Source of the DNA: BOG-1155 sp050012495
GTDB lineage: Bacteria > Desulfobacterota > Syntrophorhabdia > Syntrophorhabdales > WCHB1-27
Reading direction: 5' to 3'
DNA length: 64,000 nucleotides
Assembly (NCBI GenBank): GCA_050012495.1
Contig: JBEKHB010000008.1
Span: forward strand, 22,982 to 86,981
Notes under the pieces: model-generated
The model's input: the letters and a program-made list of their open reading frames with translations, nothing else
Told to the model about the DNA's origin: nothing
Databases searched by the model: none
Shown here: positions 1 through 8,326 of the stretch, piece after piece
How positions within the stretch are numbered: the stretch's first letter is position 1
Layout of the letters: the number at the start of each line of letters is the position of its first letter
Made by a program: the position numbers and the translations under genes

Positions 1-68
1 GGTAAACCGAGATTGACGCAGAACAGCAGCATAAAAGCCGTGAACAGGACTAGATAACCCTTTCGCAT
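1..68 (-). CDS. Partial exported protein, N-terminal signal peptide only
   Basis: Only the first 22 codons lie inside the window; the gene continues to the left. The ATG at 68 is preceded on the minus strand by a GGGGG ribosome-binding site about 6 bases away. The readable part (MRKGYLVLFTAFMLLFCVNL) has a basic start followed by a long hydrophobic run, so it is a signal peptide or membrane anchor. The gene follows the VOC protein gene in the same direction and may be the next gene of that operon, for example a transport binding protein, but nothing visible identifies it. Confidence 0.55.
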   Translation of the reverse strand, partial: MRKGYLVLFTAFMLLFCVNLGL

Positions 69-136
69 GATAATCCCCCTTTTTTTGTGCGTCCAGCCTA
101 TTTTACGGGACCTCACAACCTTTTTTCCCGATTGGC

Positions 137-586
137 TCATCCCTCGTGCGGGTCTCGCTCCTCCTCCGACCGGCTCGCATCGAACTCCCCGTACAGGAGT
201 TCCGTGAGCACGCCGCCCAGTTCCTGCGGCTTCTGTACGAAGGCGTAGCGGTTCCCAAAAAGAAACCTCGGCTTTTTGTCGATCAGCTTTGCCCCTTTGC
301 CCCTCAGTTCTTCCATTGCCGCGTCGAGATTATCCACCTTGTAGGATATGAGAAAAAACCCTTCGCCTTTCTTCTCTATGAACCTCGCAACGTCGCTTTC
401 CGGGCTCGTCGCTTCCATGAACTCCACGGCCACTTCCCCGATATAGTACCGCGCGACCTTTATGTGCTCCGACTCGGCCACGTAGTCTAAGGCAGGAAGC
501 AGGTCGAAATTGTCGCGGTAAATCCGCTTCGTCTTCTCCAGGTCACGTACCACGAAGCATATATGATCTATCTTCTCGATGTGCAT
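137..586 (-). CDS. VOC-fold protein, methylmalonyl-CoA epimerase-like
   Basis: A 149-residue glyoxalase/VOC protein with two beta-alpha-beta-beta-beta modules. The first opens with DHICFVVRDLE (His8), the second contains KVDNLDAAMEELRGKG and ends GGVLTELLY, as in methylmalonyl-CoA epimerase. Epimerases coordinate a metal with two His, a Gln/Glu and a Glu; here the usual GEG-I-H-H-I-A stretch reads GEGFFLIS, so one metal-ligand His is absent, and the exact chemistry may differ. It starts with ATG behind GTGAGG and lies 6 bases after the aminotransferase gene, so it is cotranscribed with it. A carbon-skeleton mutase is encoded in the divergent operon, which makes an epimerase-type role on a branched acyl-CoA attractive, but this is inference. 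Confidence 0.8.
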   Translation of the reverse strand: MHIEKIDHICFVVRDLEKTKRIYRDNFDLLPALDYVAESEHIKVARYYIGEVAVEFMEATSPESDVARFIEKKGEGFFLISYKVDNLDAAMEELRGKGAKLIDKKPRFLFGNRYAFVQKPQELGGVLTELLYGEFDASRSEEERDPHEG

Positions 587-592
587 CCCGTG

Positions 593-1849
593 TTACCTCA
601 CATATTTCTCGTTGACGTAGGCCATGGCCTCATCTATCGCGGCCGCCGCTGTCTCCAGATCCTGTTCGGTGTGTCTGTAGCTGATATACCCGTGATGGTG
701 CGGGTGTAAAAAGATGCCCCTGCGGATGAGCTGCGTGTAAAAGTCATCCCGCCTGGCCCTGTAGGTATTGGCTTGATCCTTTTTGAAGGTGATGTAAAAC
801 ATCGGCGCCACGCCGGTCAGCTCGGCCCCGGCGTCATACTTGTCGATGATAGCCCGGACTCTTTTCAGAAAACGGCCGCCTTTCTCCCATATGTTGTTAA
901 GCACATGGTCGCGTTCCAGGATCTCGATGGTCTTGAGGGCAGCGATATAACCGTCACTGTTCGGAAAGAAGGTAGAAGATATGAAAAGCTTCTCTGCCGC
1001 GGCTTTCATCACTTCAGCTTTTCCGGTCACCGCGCTTATGGCATAGCCGTTGGCCATGCTTTTTCCCAGGACCGACACGTCGGGGGTGACTCCATAGAGC
1101 GCTTGCGCACCACCCATACTGAGTCTGAAATTCGTCCGGACTTCATCGAAGATCAGCACGGCGCCGTACCGCGTAGCGATGTCTCTTACGCCTTCGAGGA
1201 AGCCCGGCAGAGGCTCTTCCATCTTCCTGTGGTTGGGATGGCCAAAGGGAGTCATGATGACGGCGGCTGTCCGGTCGCCATGTTTTGCCATCAAGTCTTC
1301 GAACTGACCGAGATTGTTATAGTGGAATTCATAGACATCTTCGTAGAGCTTCTCAGGGATGCCCCCCTTCATCTCAACGGACCAGTCATGCCAGCCGTGG
1401 TAGCCGCAGCGCATCACCTTGATCCGGTTCGTGTGCGCCCTCGCGATGCGGATGCTCGCCGTGGTGCCGTCGGAACCGGTTTTCAGGAAGATGGTCAGTT
1501 CCGAAGAGGGGACGAGTTCGGACAGTTTTTGCGCGAGCCGGTTCTGATACGGCTGGGTCAGGGTGAAGCAGAAGCCTTTGTCCCGTATCTGCCTGATCAC
1601 CGCGTCATCAACTTCTTCTTCTCTATAGCCCAGGATTATCGGCCCATAGCCGCAGAGGAAATCGATATACTCATTGCCGTCAACGTCGATTAAATGCGCG
1701 CCCTTGCCGGATTCAAGAAAGATCGGATACTCTCCTGCGATAAAATCGCTCGGTTTTCTGGCGCCGAGGACTCCGCCGGGAACCAATTTTTTTGCCTCTT
1801 CAAAAAGCTCCAGGCTCCTCGTTATGTTCAGTCTTTCAATGTTCTTCAC
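593..1849 (-). CDS. Class III aminotransferase, glutamate-1-semialdehyde aminomutase type
   Basis: A PLP enzyme of 418 residues, the usual length for this class. Visible landmarks are GSDGTTASIRIARAHT (phosphate cup), the GYHGWHD segment, FDEVRTNFR with Asp235 that contacts the pyridine nitrogen, and LGKSMANG with Lys263 as Schiff-base lysine. The family includes glutamate-1-semialdehyde 2,1-aminomutase and beta-amino acid transaminases; the position in a catabolic operon rather than with hem genes argues against tetrapyrrole synthesis. The start is GTG, supported by GGAGGAGG eight bases upstream. It lies between the saccharopine-dehydrogenase-like and VOC genes. The combination suggests that a nitrogen-containing intermediate is handled in this pathway, which is inference. 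Confidence 0.88.
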   Translation of the reverse strand: MKNIERLNITRSLELFEEAKKLVPGGVLGARKPSDFIAGEYPIFLESGKGAHLIDVDGNEYIDFLCGYGPIILGYREEEVDDAVIRQIRDKGFCFTLTQPYQNRLAQKLSELVPSSELTIFLKTGSDGTTASIRIARAHTNRIKVMRCGYHGWHDWSVEMKGGIPEKLYEDVYEFHYNNLGQFEDLMAKHGDRTAAVIMTPFGHPNHRKMEEPLPGFLEGVRDIATRYGAVLIFDEVRTNFRLSMGGAQALYGVTPDVSVLGKSMANGYAISAVTGKAEVMKAAAEKLFISSTFFPNSDGYIAALKTIEILERDHVLNNIWEKGGRFLKRVRAIIDKYDAGAELTGVAPMFYITFKKDQANTYRARRDDFYTQLIRRGIFLHPHHHGYISYRHTEQDLETAAAAIDEAMAYVNEKYVR

Positions 1850-1921
1850 GAAAAGAACCTCCTCCGACAGGCTCCAAAAGCCGGCCTCGGCATCCGATCC
1901 GGTCCCCGTCCGGTCAGGGGC

Positions 1922-3064
1922 TTAAGGTCGAAGCATCGACGCTATACTCTCCGTTTGATGAATTTTTGCGCCTCTTTGCAGCAATGCCGCAAGGAATTTT
2001 CCCGGGTCGATGCAGCCCTCCGGGGCTACCACCCCCTTCACCGTCACCTCGCCCGCCTGAAGCATGAGGGCCGCTATCGAGGCGGGAAGCCCTGTTCCCG
2101 GCGCCATCCTGCCGACTATGTCAGCCGTGTAGGTCACCTGTTTTCCTCCCCTCTCCCCCTTGACGATCACTTTCAAGCCTGACGCGAGAGGTCCCTTATC
2201 CCTGTTATCGGGAATCGTACCCCAGAGCTGCAACGTCAGATCGTAGGGTACCACGTTCGCCCCCTTCACCGATAGCGGCGCCTTGCTCAGAAAACCTGTC
2301 TCTTTCTGCTCCCTGATGAGCCGGTCCACCCATGAGGGTATCAGCGCGCCTTTGATCACGACCTTTCTGACCCCTTTTATATAGCGCGGTATGGTGAGCG
2401 GCTGAGGATGCCCCACGTAGCGCACCTGACAGGTACCGAGAGGTTCGAGGAATTCTGCGGTCTCCTCGCCGGTGCCGCCCTCCACGTATTCGAGCTTGCC
2501 GTCCAGGTACTGGGGGATCTTGCCTGTGGTCATGTGCAGGCTGTGGTCCCAGGCAGCGCCCGCGAGTTCGGCGATGCTCACCACCCAGAACAGGGCGATC
2601 TCGTCGACACGGTCCAGTTGGTCCGCATACCATTTAACTATAACGTTGTTTGTCCCCGGGTCGGATCCCATCCCCGTCAGGACGGTTATCCCCGCCTCTC
2701 CGGCGGCGCTGTCGATGTCGGAAGCAAAGAGGCGCTCCGCCGCCTCGTAGTCGTCGCAGATATCGATGTAGTTCACCCGCGCCTCAACGGCCGCCCCTGC
2801 TACTGCCACGGCTGTCTTGTAGAACGGCCCGGCGCAGTTGATGACCACGTCCGCATTCCTGATGGCGCCCACCATGCCGGCGTGATCGTTTACGTCGATT
2901 CGAGCGAGCGATATCTTTTCACTGGCCCGCAGCTTTTCCTGCACCCTGCCCGGGTCCGTGTTGATATCGCCAAGAATGACTTTCTCGATCTGCTCCTGCT
3001 TGATGAGGTCCCTGGCGACCCCCTGACCCATACCCCCTGTTCCGCCTATTACCAGTGCCCGCAT
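1922..3064 (-). CDS. Saccharopine dehydrogenase-like NAD(P)-binding protein
   Basis: A 380-residue protein that begins with a Rossmann nucleotide site (VIGGTGGMGQGVARDL, residues 5-20) followed by DADVVINCAGPFY-type sequence and an EARVNYIDICDDYEAA segment, all typical of the saccharopine dehydrogenase/homospermidine synthase family. The C-terminal half has the family substrate domain (TGMGSDPGTNNVIVKW). These enzymes reduce or oxidise a C-N bond between an amino acid and a keto acid, but many members in catabolic clusters have no known substrate. ATG start with a purine-rich GGTATGGGAGC leader. It lies 42 bases downstream of the molybdenum subunit gene and 72 bases upstream of the aminotransferase, probably in one transcript. 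Confidence 0.85.
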   Translation of the reverse strand: MRALVIGGTGGMGQGVARDLIKQEQIEKVILGDINTDPGRVQEKLRASEKISLARIDVNDHAGMVGAIRNADVVINCAGPFYKTAVAVAGAAVEARVNYIDICDDYEAAERLFASDIDSAAGEAGITVLTGMGSDPGTNNVIVKWYADQLDRVDEIALFWVVSIAELAGAAWDHSLHMTTGKIPQYLDGKLEYVEGGTGEETAEFLEPLGTCQVRYVGHPQPLTIPRYIKGVRKVVIKGALIPSWVDRLIREQKETGFLSKAPLSVKGANVVPYDLTLQLWGTIPDNRDKGPLASGLKVIVKGERGGKQVTYTADIVGRMAPGTGLPASIAALMLQAGEVTVKGVVAPEGCIDPGKFLAALLQRGAKIHQTESIASMLRP

Positions 3065-3106
3065 GCTCCCATACCCCCCGGTTTTTTTTTGATGCGAAGC
3101 CCGCTT

Positions 3107-5386
3107 TCAGGCCTTCTTCTTTTTTTCTTCCAGGGCCTTGACTATCTTATCCGGCGTTATGGGGTACTCCTTGATAGGCGCCCCTATGGCATTACAGATG
3201 GCCGACACGTACGCCTGGGCAGCCGACATGGCGACCGACATGCCCGCCTCCTTCGCTCCATACGGCCCCGTGGGGTCGTTGCTTTCGACGATGATCGAAT
3301 TGATCTTCGGCATATCGGGAGCGAGAGGGAGTCGATATTCGAGCTGCGTGGGGTTGAGGAGCCTTCCTCCGTCCCAGATGTGATACTCCGTGAGCATGCC
3401 TCCCTGGCCGCCCATGGTGACGCCGCCCTCGAACTGTCCCTCGATCACCTTGGGGTTCAGGGCGAACCCCACGTCCTGCGAGGCCCATGCCTCCAGCACG
3501 TCCACCAGGCCGGTCTCGGGGTCGACCTTCACCTCTACCATGGTCGTACCGAAGGAGAAGGTTTCGCTCAACTGCCCGAAAGGATTCTCTACCCATTCAC
3601 GCCTAGGGTCGACCTTGGGCCAGTAGGAGCCCTCGCCGGCTATCGACTGCCCCTTGCTCAGGGCCATCCTGATGACCCGCCCAACGGGTATCGACCTCTC
3701 GGGCTCCCCCTTCACGAAGATCCGCCTGTCCCGTGCCGTAAGCTCTCCTGGCTTTGCCTCAAGCGCCCGGGCGGCGACCTGAAAGAGCTTCTCCTTCGCG
3801 TCGATCGCCGCGAGCCTTACCGCGTTGCCGCCGATAAACGTCTCGCACATGGAATAAGAGCCCGGGTCGCTCGGCGTCACCTCGGTGTCCGCCGTGATGA
3901 TCTGGATGTCCTCAGGCAGGAGGCCAAGTTCTTCGGCGGCGATCTGGACGATCATGTTCTCGTTGCCCTGCCCGTTGTCGACCACCCCGGAGATAACGGT
4001 TGCGCCCCCGTCCTCGTTGAACTTGATAAAAGCGGTGGAACCCCCCCTTATGCCCATGGGGAACCCCGTCTGGACGGAGTTGCACCCTATGCCGATGCCG
4101 TGGAAGGGCGGCAGTTTGCCCCATTTCTCCTTCCATCCTGCCTGCTCGGCCGTCTTCTCGATCGTTTCCGTCATGCCGCAGCTCGGCACGAGAGACCGGG
4201 TAGGCGTGTAATCGCCCGCCTGCCGCGCGTTCCTGAGCCTCATCGTGACGGGATCGATGCCGAGCTCACTCCCGATCAGGTCGAGCTGCAGGTCGATGCC
4301 GCAGGCAAACGCCCGGCCGTGGGTCCTGAACATGCCCCTGATGGGCTTGTTGGTGAAGACGCGGTAACCGTTGTAGCGGACGTTCTCCATGCGGTACGCC
4401 TGCTCCATGCAGAGGAAAGGCACGCTCGTGGCGATAGGTCCCGTGCTCGAATAGGCGCCCCCATCCATGTGGCACGTGATGTCCCTCGAGAGCACCCGTC
4501 CTTCCCGGTCCACGCCGGTCTTGATGGTCGTGGTCATGGAGTGGGCCTGACGCGTCGCGATGCTGTTTTCTTCTCTGGTATAGGTGATCTTCACCGGCTG
4601 GCGCGCCTTCCTCGCGAGGAGGGCGCAGATCACATCCGCGGGCGAGATCTCCGAGCGTCCCCCGAAGGCCCCTCCGATGGTGATCTTCCTCACCCTCACC
4701 TTGTTAAGGGGCATTTTGAGCAAGTTCGAGAGCGGTTTTGCCTTCAGGTGGGGCCCGGCGTTGGGCATCCAGATATCGAGGTTGCCCGAGTTGTCGAACT
4801 GCGCGACCACCGCGTACGGCTCGGTCTGGAAGTAGGACTCCTCGGGTGCGCTGAACGTATCCTCCCTCACATAGTATGATGCGGCGAAGCCCTTGCCCAC
4901 GTCGCCCACGTCGATCTTCACGTGGACGTTTATGTTGCCGGGGTTGTGCTCGTGGATGAGCACCGCGCCGGGCTTCATGGCCTCATCGATGGTGAAGACG
5001 GCGGGCAGCTCCTCGTACTCTACGGTAATGAGGTCGAGGGCTGCTGCTGCCGTGTCCTCGTCAACGGCGGCCACGGCCGCAACCTCCTCGCCTATGAAGC
5101 GCACCTTGTCGGAGGGGAGGAATGCCTGGTCCTGGGTGTAGCGGAAGACACCCCATTTCTCACCCGTACTGTCCCCGGACGTGACGACCGCCCTCACACC
5201 GGGGAGCCGCTCCGCTCCCGATGTGTCGACGCGGAGGATCCGCGCATGGGCGTGGGGCGACCTCTTGACCTTGGCGACGAGCATACGGGGCAGGGAGAGA
5301 TCGGCGGTGAAGAGCGCTTCACCGGTTGCCTTTGCGCTCGTATCCACCCGCTTCGTGCTTTTTCCGACAACAGACAGCTCTTTCAT
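3107..5386 (-). CDS. Molybdenum-cofactor large subunit, 4-hydroxybenzoyl-CoA reductase alpha type
   Basis: The 759-residue catalytic subunit of a xanthine-oxidase-family enzyme. The start at 5386 forms an ATGA overlap with the stop of the iron-sulfur subunit and has GGAGGGAG nine bases upstream. The N-terminal domain carries KRVDTSAKATGEALFTADL; cofactor loops GGAFGGRSE, MFRTHGRA, NGQGNEN and DPGSYSM follow in the usual order. The loop that normally carries the catalytic Glu (GAK-x-x-G-E) reads GAKEAGM here, with Met716 at the Glu position. The partner FAD subunit has a 4-hydroxybenzoyl-CoA-reductase-type [4Fe-4S] insertion, so the complex probably acts on an aromatic or heteroaromatic CoA ester, either removing or adding a ring oxygen. 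The missing Glu makes substrate and direction uncertain. Confidence 0.88.
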   Translation of the reverse strand: MKELSVVGKSTKRVDTSAKATGEALFTADLSLPRMLVAKVKRSPHAHARILRVDTSGAERLPGVRAVVTSGDSTGEKWGVFRYTQDQAFLPSDKVRFIGEEVAAVAAVDEDTAAAALDLITVEYEELPAVFTIDEAMKPGAVLIHEHNPGNINVHVKIDVGDVGKGFAASYYVREDTFSAPEESYFQTEPYAVVAQFDNSGNLDIWMPNAGPHLKAKPLSNLLKMPLNKVRVRKITIGGAFGGRSEISPADVICALLARKARQPVKITYTREENSIATRQAHSMTTTIKTGVDREGRVLSRDITCHMDGGAYSSTGPIATSVPFLCMEQAYRMENVRYNGYRVFTNKPIRGMFRTHGRAFACGIDLQLDLIGSELGIDPVTMRLRNARQAGDYTPTRSLVPSCGMTETIEKTAEQAGWKEKWGKLPPFHGIGIGCNSVQTGFPMGIRGGSTAFIKFNEDGGATVISGVVDNGQGNENMIVQIAAEELGLLPEDIQIITADTEVTPSDPGSYSMCETFIGGNAVRLAAIDAKEKLFQVAARALEAKPGELTARDRRIFVKGEPERSIPVGRVIRMALSKGQSIAGEGSYWPKVDPRREWVENPFGQLSETFSFGTTMVEVKVDPETGLVDVLEAWASQDVGFALNPKVIEGQFEGGVTMGGQGGMLTEYHIWDGGRLLNPTQLEYRLPLAPDMPKINSIIVESNDPTGPYGAKEAGMSVAMSAAQAYVSAICNAIGAPIKEYPITPDKIVKALEEKKKKA

Positions 5387-5865
5387 CCGCTCTTTCTCCC
5401 TCCGGCCGAGGCAGCCTTTACCGCGTCGACTATCTTTGCATAGCCCGTGCACCGGCATATGTTTCCGGAGAGGGCGCGGCGTATCTCTTCCTCCGTGGGC
5501 TCCGGAGTGGCGTCAAGCAGTGCCTTGGCGGTGAGTATCATGCCGGGGGTGCAGAAACCGCACTGAATCGCATGGTGCTCCACGAATGCCTCCTGGAGCG
5601 GGTGTAGTTTCCCCCCTGCCGCCAGACCCTCGATGGTGGTGATCTCCCTGCCCTCCGCCTCTATGGCCAAAAGCAGGCACGAGCGGACCGGGGCCCCGTC
5701 GAGGAGGACCGTGCAACTGCCGCACGCGCCCTCACCGCAGCTCTCTTTTGCCCCTGTAAGGTGCAGGTCTTCCCTCAATACCTCGAGGAGCGTCCTGTGG
5801 GGATAGGTGAGAAGGTCGTATGCCTCTCCGTTGACCCGGAGCGTCACCCTGTGCTTCTCCATCAC
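5383..5865 (-). CDS. [2Fe-2S] small subunit, 4-hydroxybenzoyl-CoA reductase gamma type
   Basis: 160 residues, the normal size for the iron-sulfur subunit of molybdenum hydroxylases. The plant-ferredoxin-type cluster is held by Cys43, Cys48, Cys51 and Cys63 (CGEGACGSC motif), and the second, four-helix cluster by Cys102, Cys105, Cys137 and Cys139 (CGFCTPGM and CRCTGY). It passes electrons between the molybdenum and FAD subunits in the cytoplasm. Its start overlaps the stop of the FAD subunit gene by 4 bases and its own stop overlaps the start of the large subunit gene by 4 bases, so the three subunits are translationally coupled in the order beta-gamma-alpha. Confidence 0.93.
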   Translation of the reverse strand: MMEKHRVTLRVNGEAYDLLTYPHRTLLEVLREDLHLTGAKESCGEGACGSCTVLLDGAPVRSCLLLAIEAEGREITTIEGLAAGGKLHPLQEAFVEHHAIQCGFCTPGMILTAKALLDATPEPTEEEIRRALSGNICRCTGYAKIVDAVKAASAGGRKSG

Positions 5866-6863
5866 GCACCTGCCTTCCGGAGGCTGAGGAGGGCGCCCTC
5901 GATCGCCCGTTTTGTAAAGACTTTCACCATCTTCCTCCTGTATGAGCCGGGAAGGGCGAGGTTGTCGATCGGCCGTGACGCGGAAAACGCGCTTTCCGCG
6001 GCCTTTTCAACGTCCGCTTCCGCCGGTCTTTTCCCCACGAGAAACGCGGCCGCCCCTTCCACGACCGTGGGCGCGGGACCCACTGCCCCGACCACCACAC
6101 GGGCCCGGTCGATCACCCCCTCCTTCGACAGGGAGAGGAAGACAGATGAGGAGACGAGGGGGTATTCGAGACCGCTTCGGAGCCTGAGCTTCTGATAGGA
6201 AGAGCCGTAGGCCCCTTTAGGGATGGGCACGATGATATCGGTGAGGATCTCGTCATCCCCTATCGTCAGCGGGTGTCTCCCGTTCCGGGAGAAGAGGTCC
6301 AAAACAGGGATGGTCCTCGCTAAACCTGCCTTCTTGAGCACGACCCTCGCATCAAAGGCGATGAGCGACGGCGCCAGGTCGCCCTGATAGACGCTGAAGC
6401 AGCGAGTTCCGCCTTTCAGGGCGGCGCAGCTCTTACCCCCCTGTTTCAGGCAGGGCGGGGCTGCCTTCCGGACCAGCTCAGACTGGTTGTAGTAGAGGCA
6501 CCTGGTGTTTTGCAGGAGATTGCCCCCAACGGTTGCGACGTTCCGGATCGGAGGGGCGGCCACAAGACCGGCCGACTCGGCAATGGCGGCAGCGAACCCT
6601 GCGATGTCCGGAGATTCGACGATCTCCCGCAAGGTGGTGGCAGCCGAGATAAGGAAATGCCCCTTTTTTCTCTTTATCCCCCTCAGGTCCGAAACTCCCT
6701 TCAGGGTCATCGCGTACTGCGGGCTGAGGAGCCTCTGCCTCAAACGGTTTATTATATCCGTCCCCCCCGCGATTATCTTTACCCGCCCCTTGTACCGGTC
6801 CAGGATCTCCAGCGCCTCCTTCGTGCTCCGGGGCGAGAGACATTGAAAGAGGGGCAATCTCAT
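5862..6863 (-). CDS. FAD subunit with extra [4Fe-4S] cluster, 4-hydroxybenzoyl-CoA reductase beta type
   Basis: A 333-residue FAD-binding subunit. The start chosen at 6863 has AGGAGG nine bases upstream; the frame stays open to 6917 but that extension lies on top of the opposite-strand promoter. FAD motifs are IIAGGTDII (30-38) and ATVGGNLLQNT. Between them and the rest of the domain sits an insertion with four cysteines at 122, 138, 146 and 155 (RCLYYNQ, PPC, KSC, TRC). From memory, Thauera aromatica 4-hydroxybenzoyl-CoA reductase binds its unique [4Fe-4S] cluster through cysteines with the same numbers. Ordinary xanthine dehydrogenase FAD subunits, including the one at 13854-14816, lack this insertion. 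It is the first gene of the minus-strand operon. Confidence 0.92.
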   Translation of the reverse strand: MRLPLFQCLSPRSTKEALEILDRYKGRVKIIAGGTDIINRLRQRLLSPQYAMTLKGVSDLRGIKRKKGHFLISAATTLREIVESPDIAGFAAAIAESAGLVAAPPIRNVATVGGNLLQNTRCLYYNQSELVRKAAPPCLKQGGKSCAALKGGTRCFSVYQGDLAPSLIAFDARVVLKKAGLARTIPVLDLFSRNGRHPLTIGDDEILTDIIVPIPKGAYGSSYQKLRLRSGLEYPLVSSSVFLSLSKEGVIDRARVVVGAVGPAPTVVEGAAAFLVGKRPAEADVEKAAESAFSASRPIDNLALPGSYRRKMVKVFTKRAIEGALLSLRKAGA

Positions 6864-6910
6864 CTTTTCCTTCCTCCTGTTTTCCCGACCTTTCTCGCTT
6901 CCAAAAGTGC

Positions 6911-6940
6911 TTGACAAACAAATGGCGCTTTCACTATACT
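6911..6940 (+). promoter_or_regulatory. Sigma70-type promoter for the CoA-transferase operon
   Basis: TTGACA at 6911-6916 and TATACT at 6935-6940 with an 18-base spacer, nearly consensus. Transcription would start near 6947 and run into the operator at 6953-6965 and then the gene at 7086. Confidence 0.75.
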
Positions 6941-6952
6941 GGACAGATGATA

Positions 6953-6965
6953 GTATACAGTATAC
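6953..6965. promoter_or_regulatory. Putative GntR operator, GTATAC-A-GTATAC
   Basis: The 13-base sequence GTATACAGTATAC is two palindromic hexamers separated by one base. A second near-identical site (GTATACGGTATAC) lies at 10281-10293, directly after the GntR gene of the same cluster. The site is centred 19 bases after the plus-strand -10 box and 21 bases after the minus-strand -10 box, so a bound repressor could block both promoters. GntR/FadR-family operators are known to be short palindromes of the GT-N-AC type; the assignment to this regulator is inference. Confidence 0.6.
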
Positions 6966-6979
6966 CGCATGCCATTATA

Positions 6980-7009
6980 ATAGTACAAACAATAAAGTTT
7001 TTGTGTCAA
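6980..7009 (-). promoter_or_regulatory. Sigma70-type promoter for the hydroxybenzoyl-CoA reductase-like operon
   Basis: On the minus strand TTGACA at 7009-7004 and TACTAT at 6985-6980, spacer 18 bases; a TATAAT also lies at 6979-6974. It faces the plus-strand promoter at 6911-6940, so the two transcripts overlap for about 30 to 60 bases and share the operator between them. Confidence 0.6.
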
Positions 7010-7085
7010 CCGAAAAATAGGGCAAGTGAAATTTTTAACGGCCGGTTGGGGAAAAGGGCGGACAAACTCTTCCGAGGAGGACGTG

Positions 7086-8276
7086 ATGGACGTTTTCAGA
7101 AATATGACGATACTCTCCCTTGAGCAGGCGACCGTGCTTCCTTATTTGAGCTACCGCCTCGCGATGGACGGGATGCGGGTGATCAGGCTCGAGCACCCGG
7201 TCTACGGCGACCCGAACCGGATGATTGGCGAGAACCGGCTCGGCGAGGAACGGATGAACACCTATTTTCTGGCGATAAACTCGGGCAAGAAGGCGATCAC
7301 CCTTAACCTGGGATCACCGGAGGGGCAGGCGCTTCTCAAAGAAATGATCGTCACGATGAAGGTCGATATATTCGCCACCAACCAGCTTCCGCGGAACTAC
7401 GAGAAGCTGGGCGTAGACTACGACACCCTGAAGACGGTCAAAGAGGATCTCATCTGGGTGGGCCTTACGGGGTTCGGACCTGAGAGCAACGAGCCGGCGT
7501 ACGACCCGATCCTCCAGGCGAGGAGCGGACTCATGGAGCTGACGGGGAACGCGGGTGAGGACCCCCAGGTTGTCGGCATCCCCCTTCCCGACATGGGGAC
7601 AAGCGAGCACGCTTATGGACTTGTGATGAAGGCCCTCTGCAAACGGGCGCTCACCGGGCAGGGTGAGAGAATCGATGTGTCCATGTTCATGTCGACTACC
7701 TCCTGGCTCACCGTCGCCACCACGCTGACAAAATCCTTCGGCAACAAGATCACCCGGCGGGGAAACACGCACGAATTCTTCGCGCCTGTTTCCGTCTATG
7801 AGACCAGGGACGGGTACGTCTACATTGCGGTAGGCAACGACCGGCAGTGGGTCTCTTTTACCCAACTGCCCGGTTTCGAAAAACTTGCCAGGCCCGAATA
7901 CGAGAAGAACAGGGGCAGGATCCTCGACGTGGCGAACCTCAACAGGCAGATCACTACATGCACAAAAACACGGACCACGGATGAGATGATCGATCTGTGC
8001 AACAAGGCGACGATCGCCATATCGAGGGTCAATACCGTTGAAGAGGTGCTGGAGGACCCTTACGTGTCGGCGTCGCTGCTCACCGCCATAGACCCTGTGA
8101 CGACGACGCAGATATGGATGGCGCCGCCGCCCTACATGACATCATTCCTCAAAGAGAGCGGCCGGCGGATGACCTTTCCCCCACGGTTCGGGGAGCATAA
8201 CCGCGAGATATACGGCGACGTCCTCGGCTACTCAGAGGAGCAGATCGAGGGGCTCAAGACGAAACAGGTGATCTAA
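7086..8276 (+). CDS. Class III (CaiB/BaiF) CoA-transferase
   Basis: A 396-residue CoA-transferase of the formyl-CoA/carnitine-CoA transferase family. It has the family N-terminus (ILSLEQATVLPYLSYRLA), the RLEHPVYGDPNR stretch, the nucleotide-contacting WVGLTGFGP loop and the segment GIPLPDMGTSEHAY containing the Asp that forms the acyl-anhydride and CoA thioester intermediates. It would move CoA from one acyl-CoA (for example succinyl-CoA) to the acid substrate of the pathway. The start at 7086 is chosen for GAGGAGGA four bases upstream; an ATG at 7026 in frame is too close to the promoter region and has no ribosome site. First gene of the plus-strand operon. Confidence 0.88.
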   Translation: MDVFRNMTILSLEQATVLPYLSYRLAMDGMRVIRLEHPVYGDPNRMIGENRLGEERMNTYFLAINSGKKAITLNLGSPEGQALLKEMIVTMKVDIFATNQLPRNYEKLGVDYDTLKTVKEDLIWVGLTGFGPESNEPAYDPILQARSGLMELTGNAGEDPQVVGIPLPDMGTSEHAYGLVMKALCKRALTGQGERIDVSMFMSTTSWLTVATTLTKSFGNKITRRGNTHEFFAPVSVYETRDGYVYIAVGNDRQWVSFTQLPGFEKLARPEYEKNRGRILDVANLNRQITTCTKTRTTDEMIDLCNKATIAISRVNTVEEVLEDPYVSASLLTAIDPVTTTQIWMAPPPYMTSFLKESGRRMTFPPRFGEHNREIYGDVLGYSEEQIEGLKTKQVI

Positions 8277-8326
8277 AGAGGAAGTGCGGCCTTGACCGAT
8301 ATGGGGCTTGCATAAGGAGGGGGTTA

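Noticed and set aside
2408..4879. Long open frame of over 800 codons on the plus strand
   Set aside because: It is the opposite-strand shadow of the saccharopine-dehydrogenase-like and molybdenum-subunit genes; it has no family features and crosses a gene boundary.
6864..6917. Longer N-terminus for the FAD subunit starting at 6917
   Set aside because: The extension overlaps the opposite promoter, has no ribosome site, and the shorter start reproduces the remembered cysteine numbering of the homologous enzyme.
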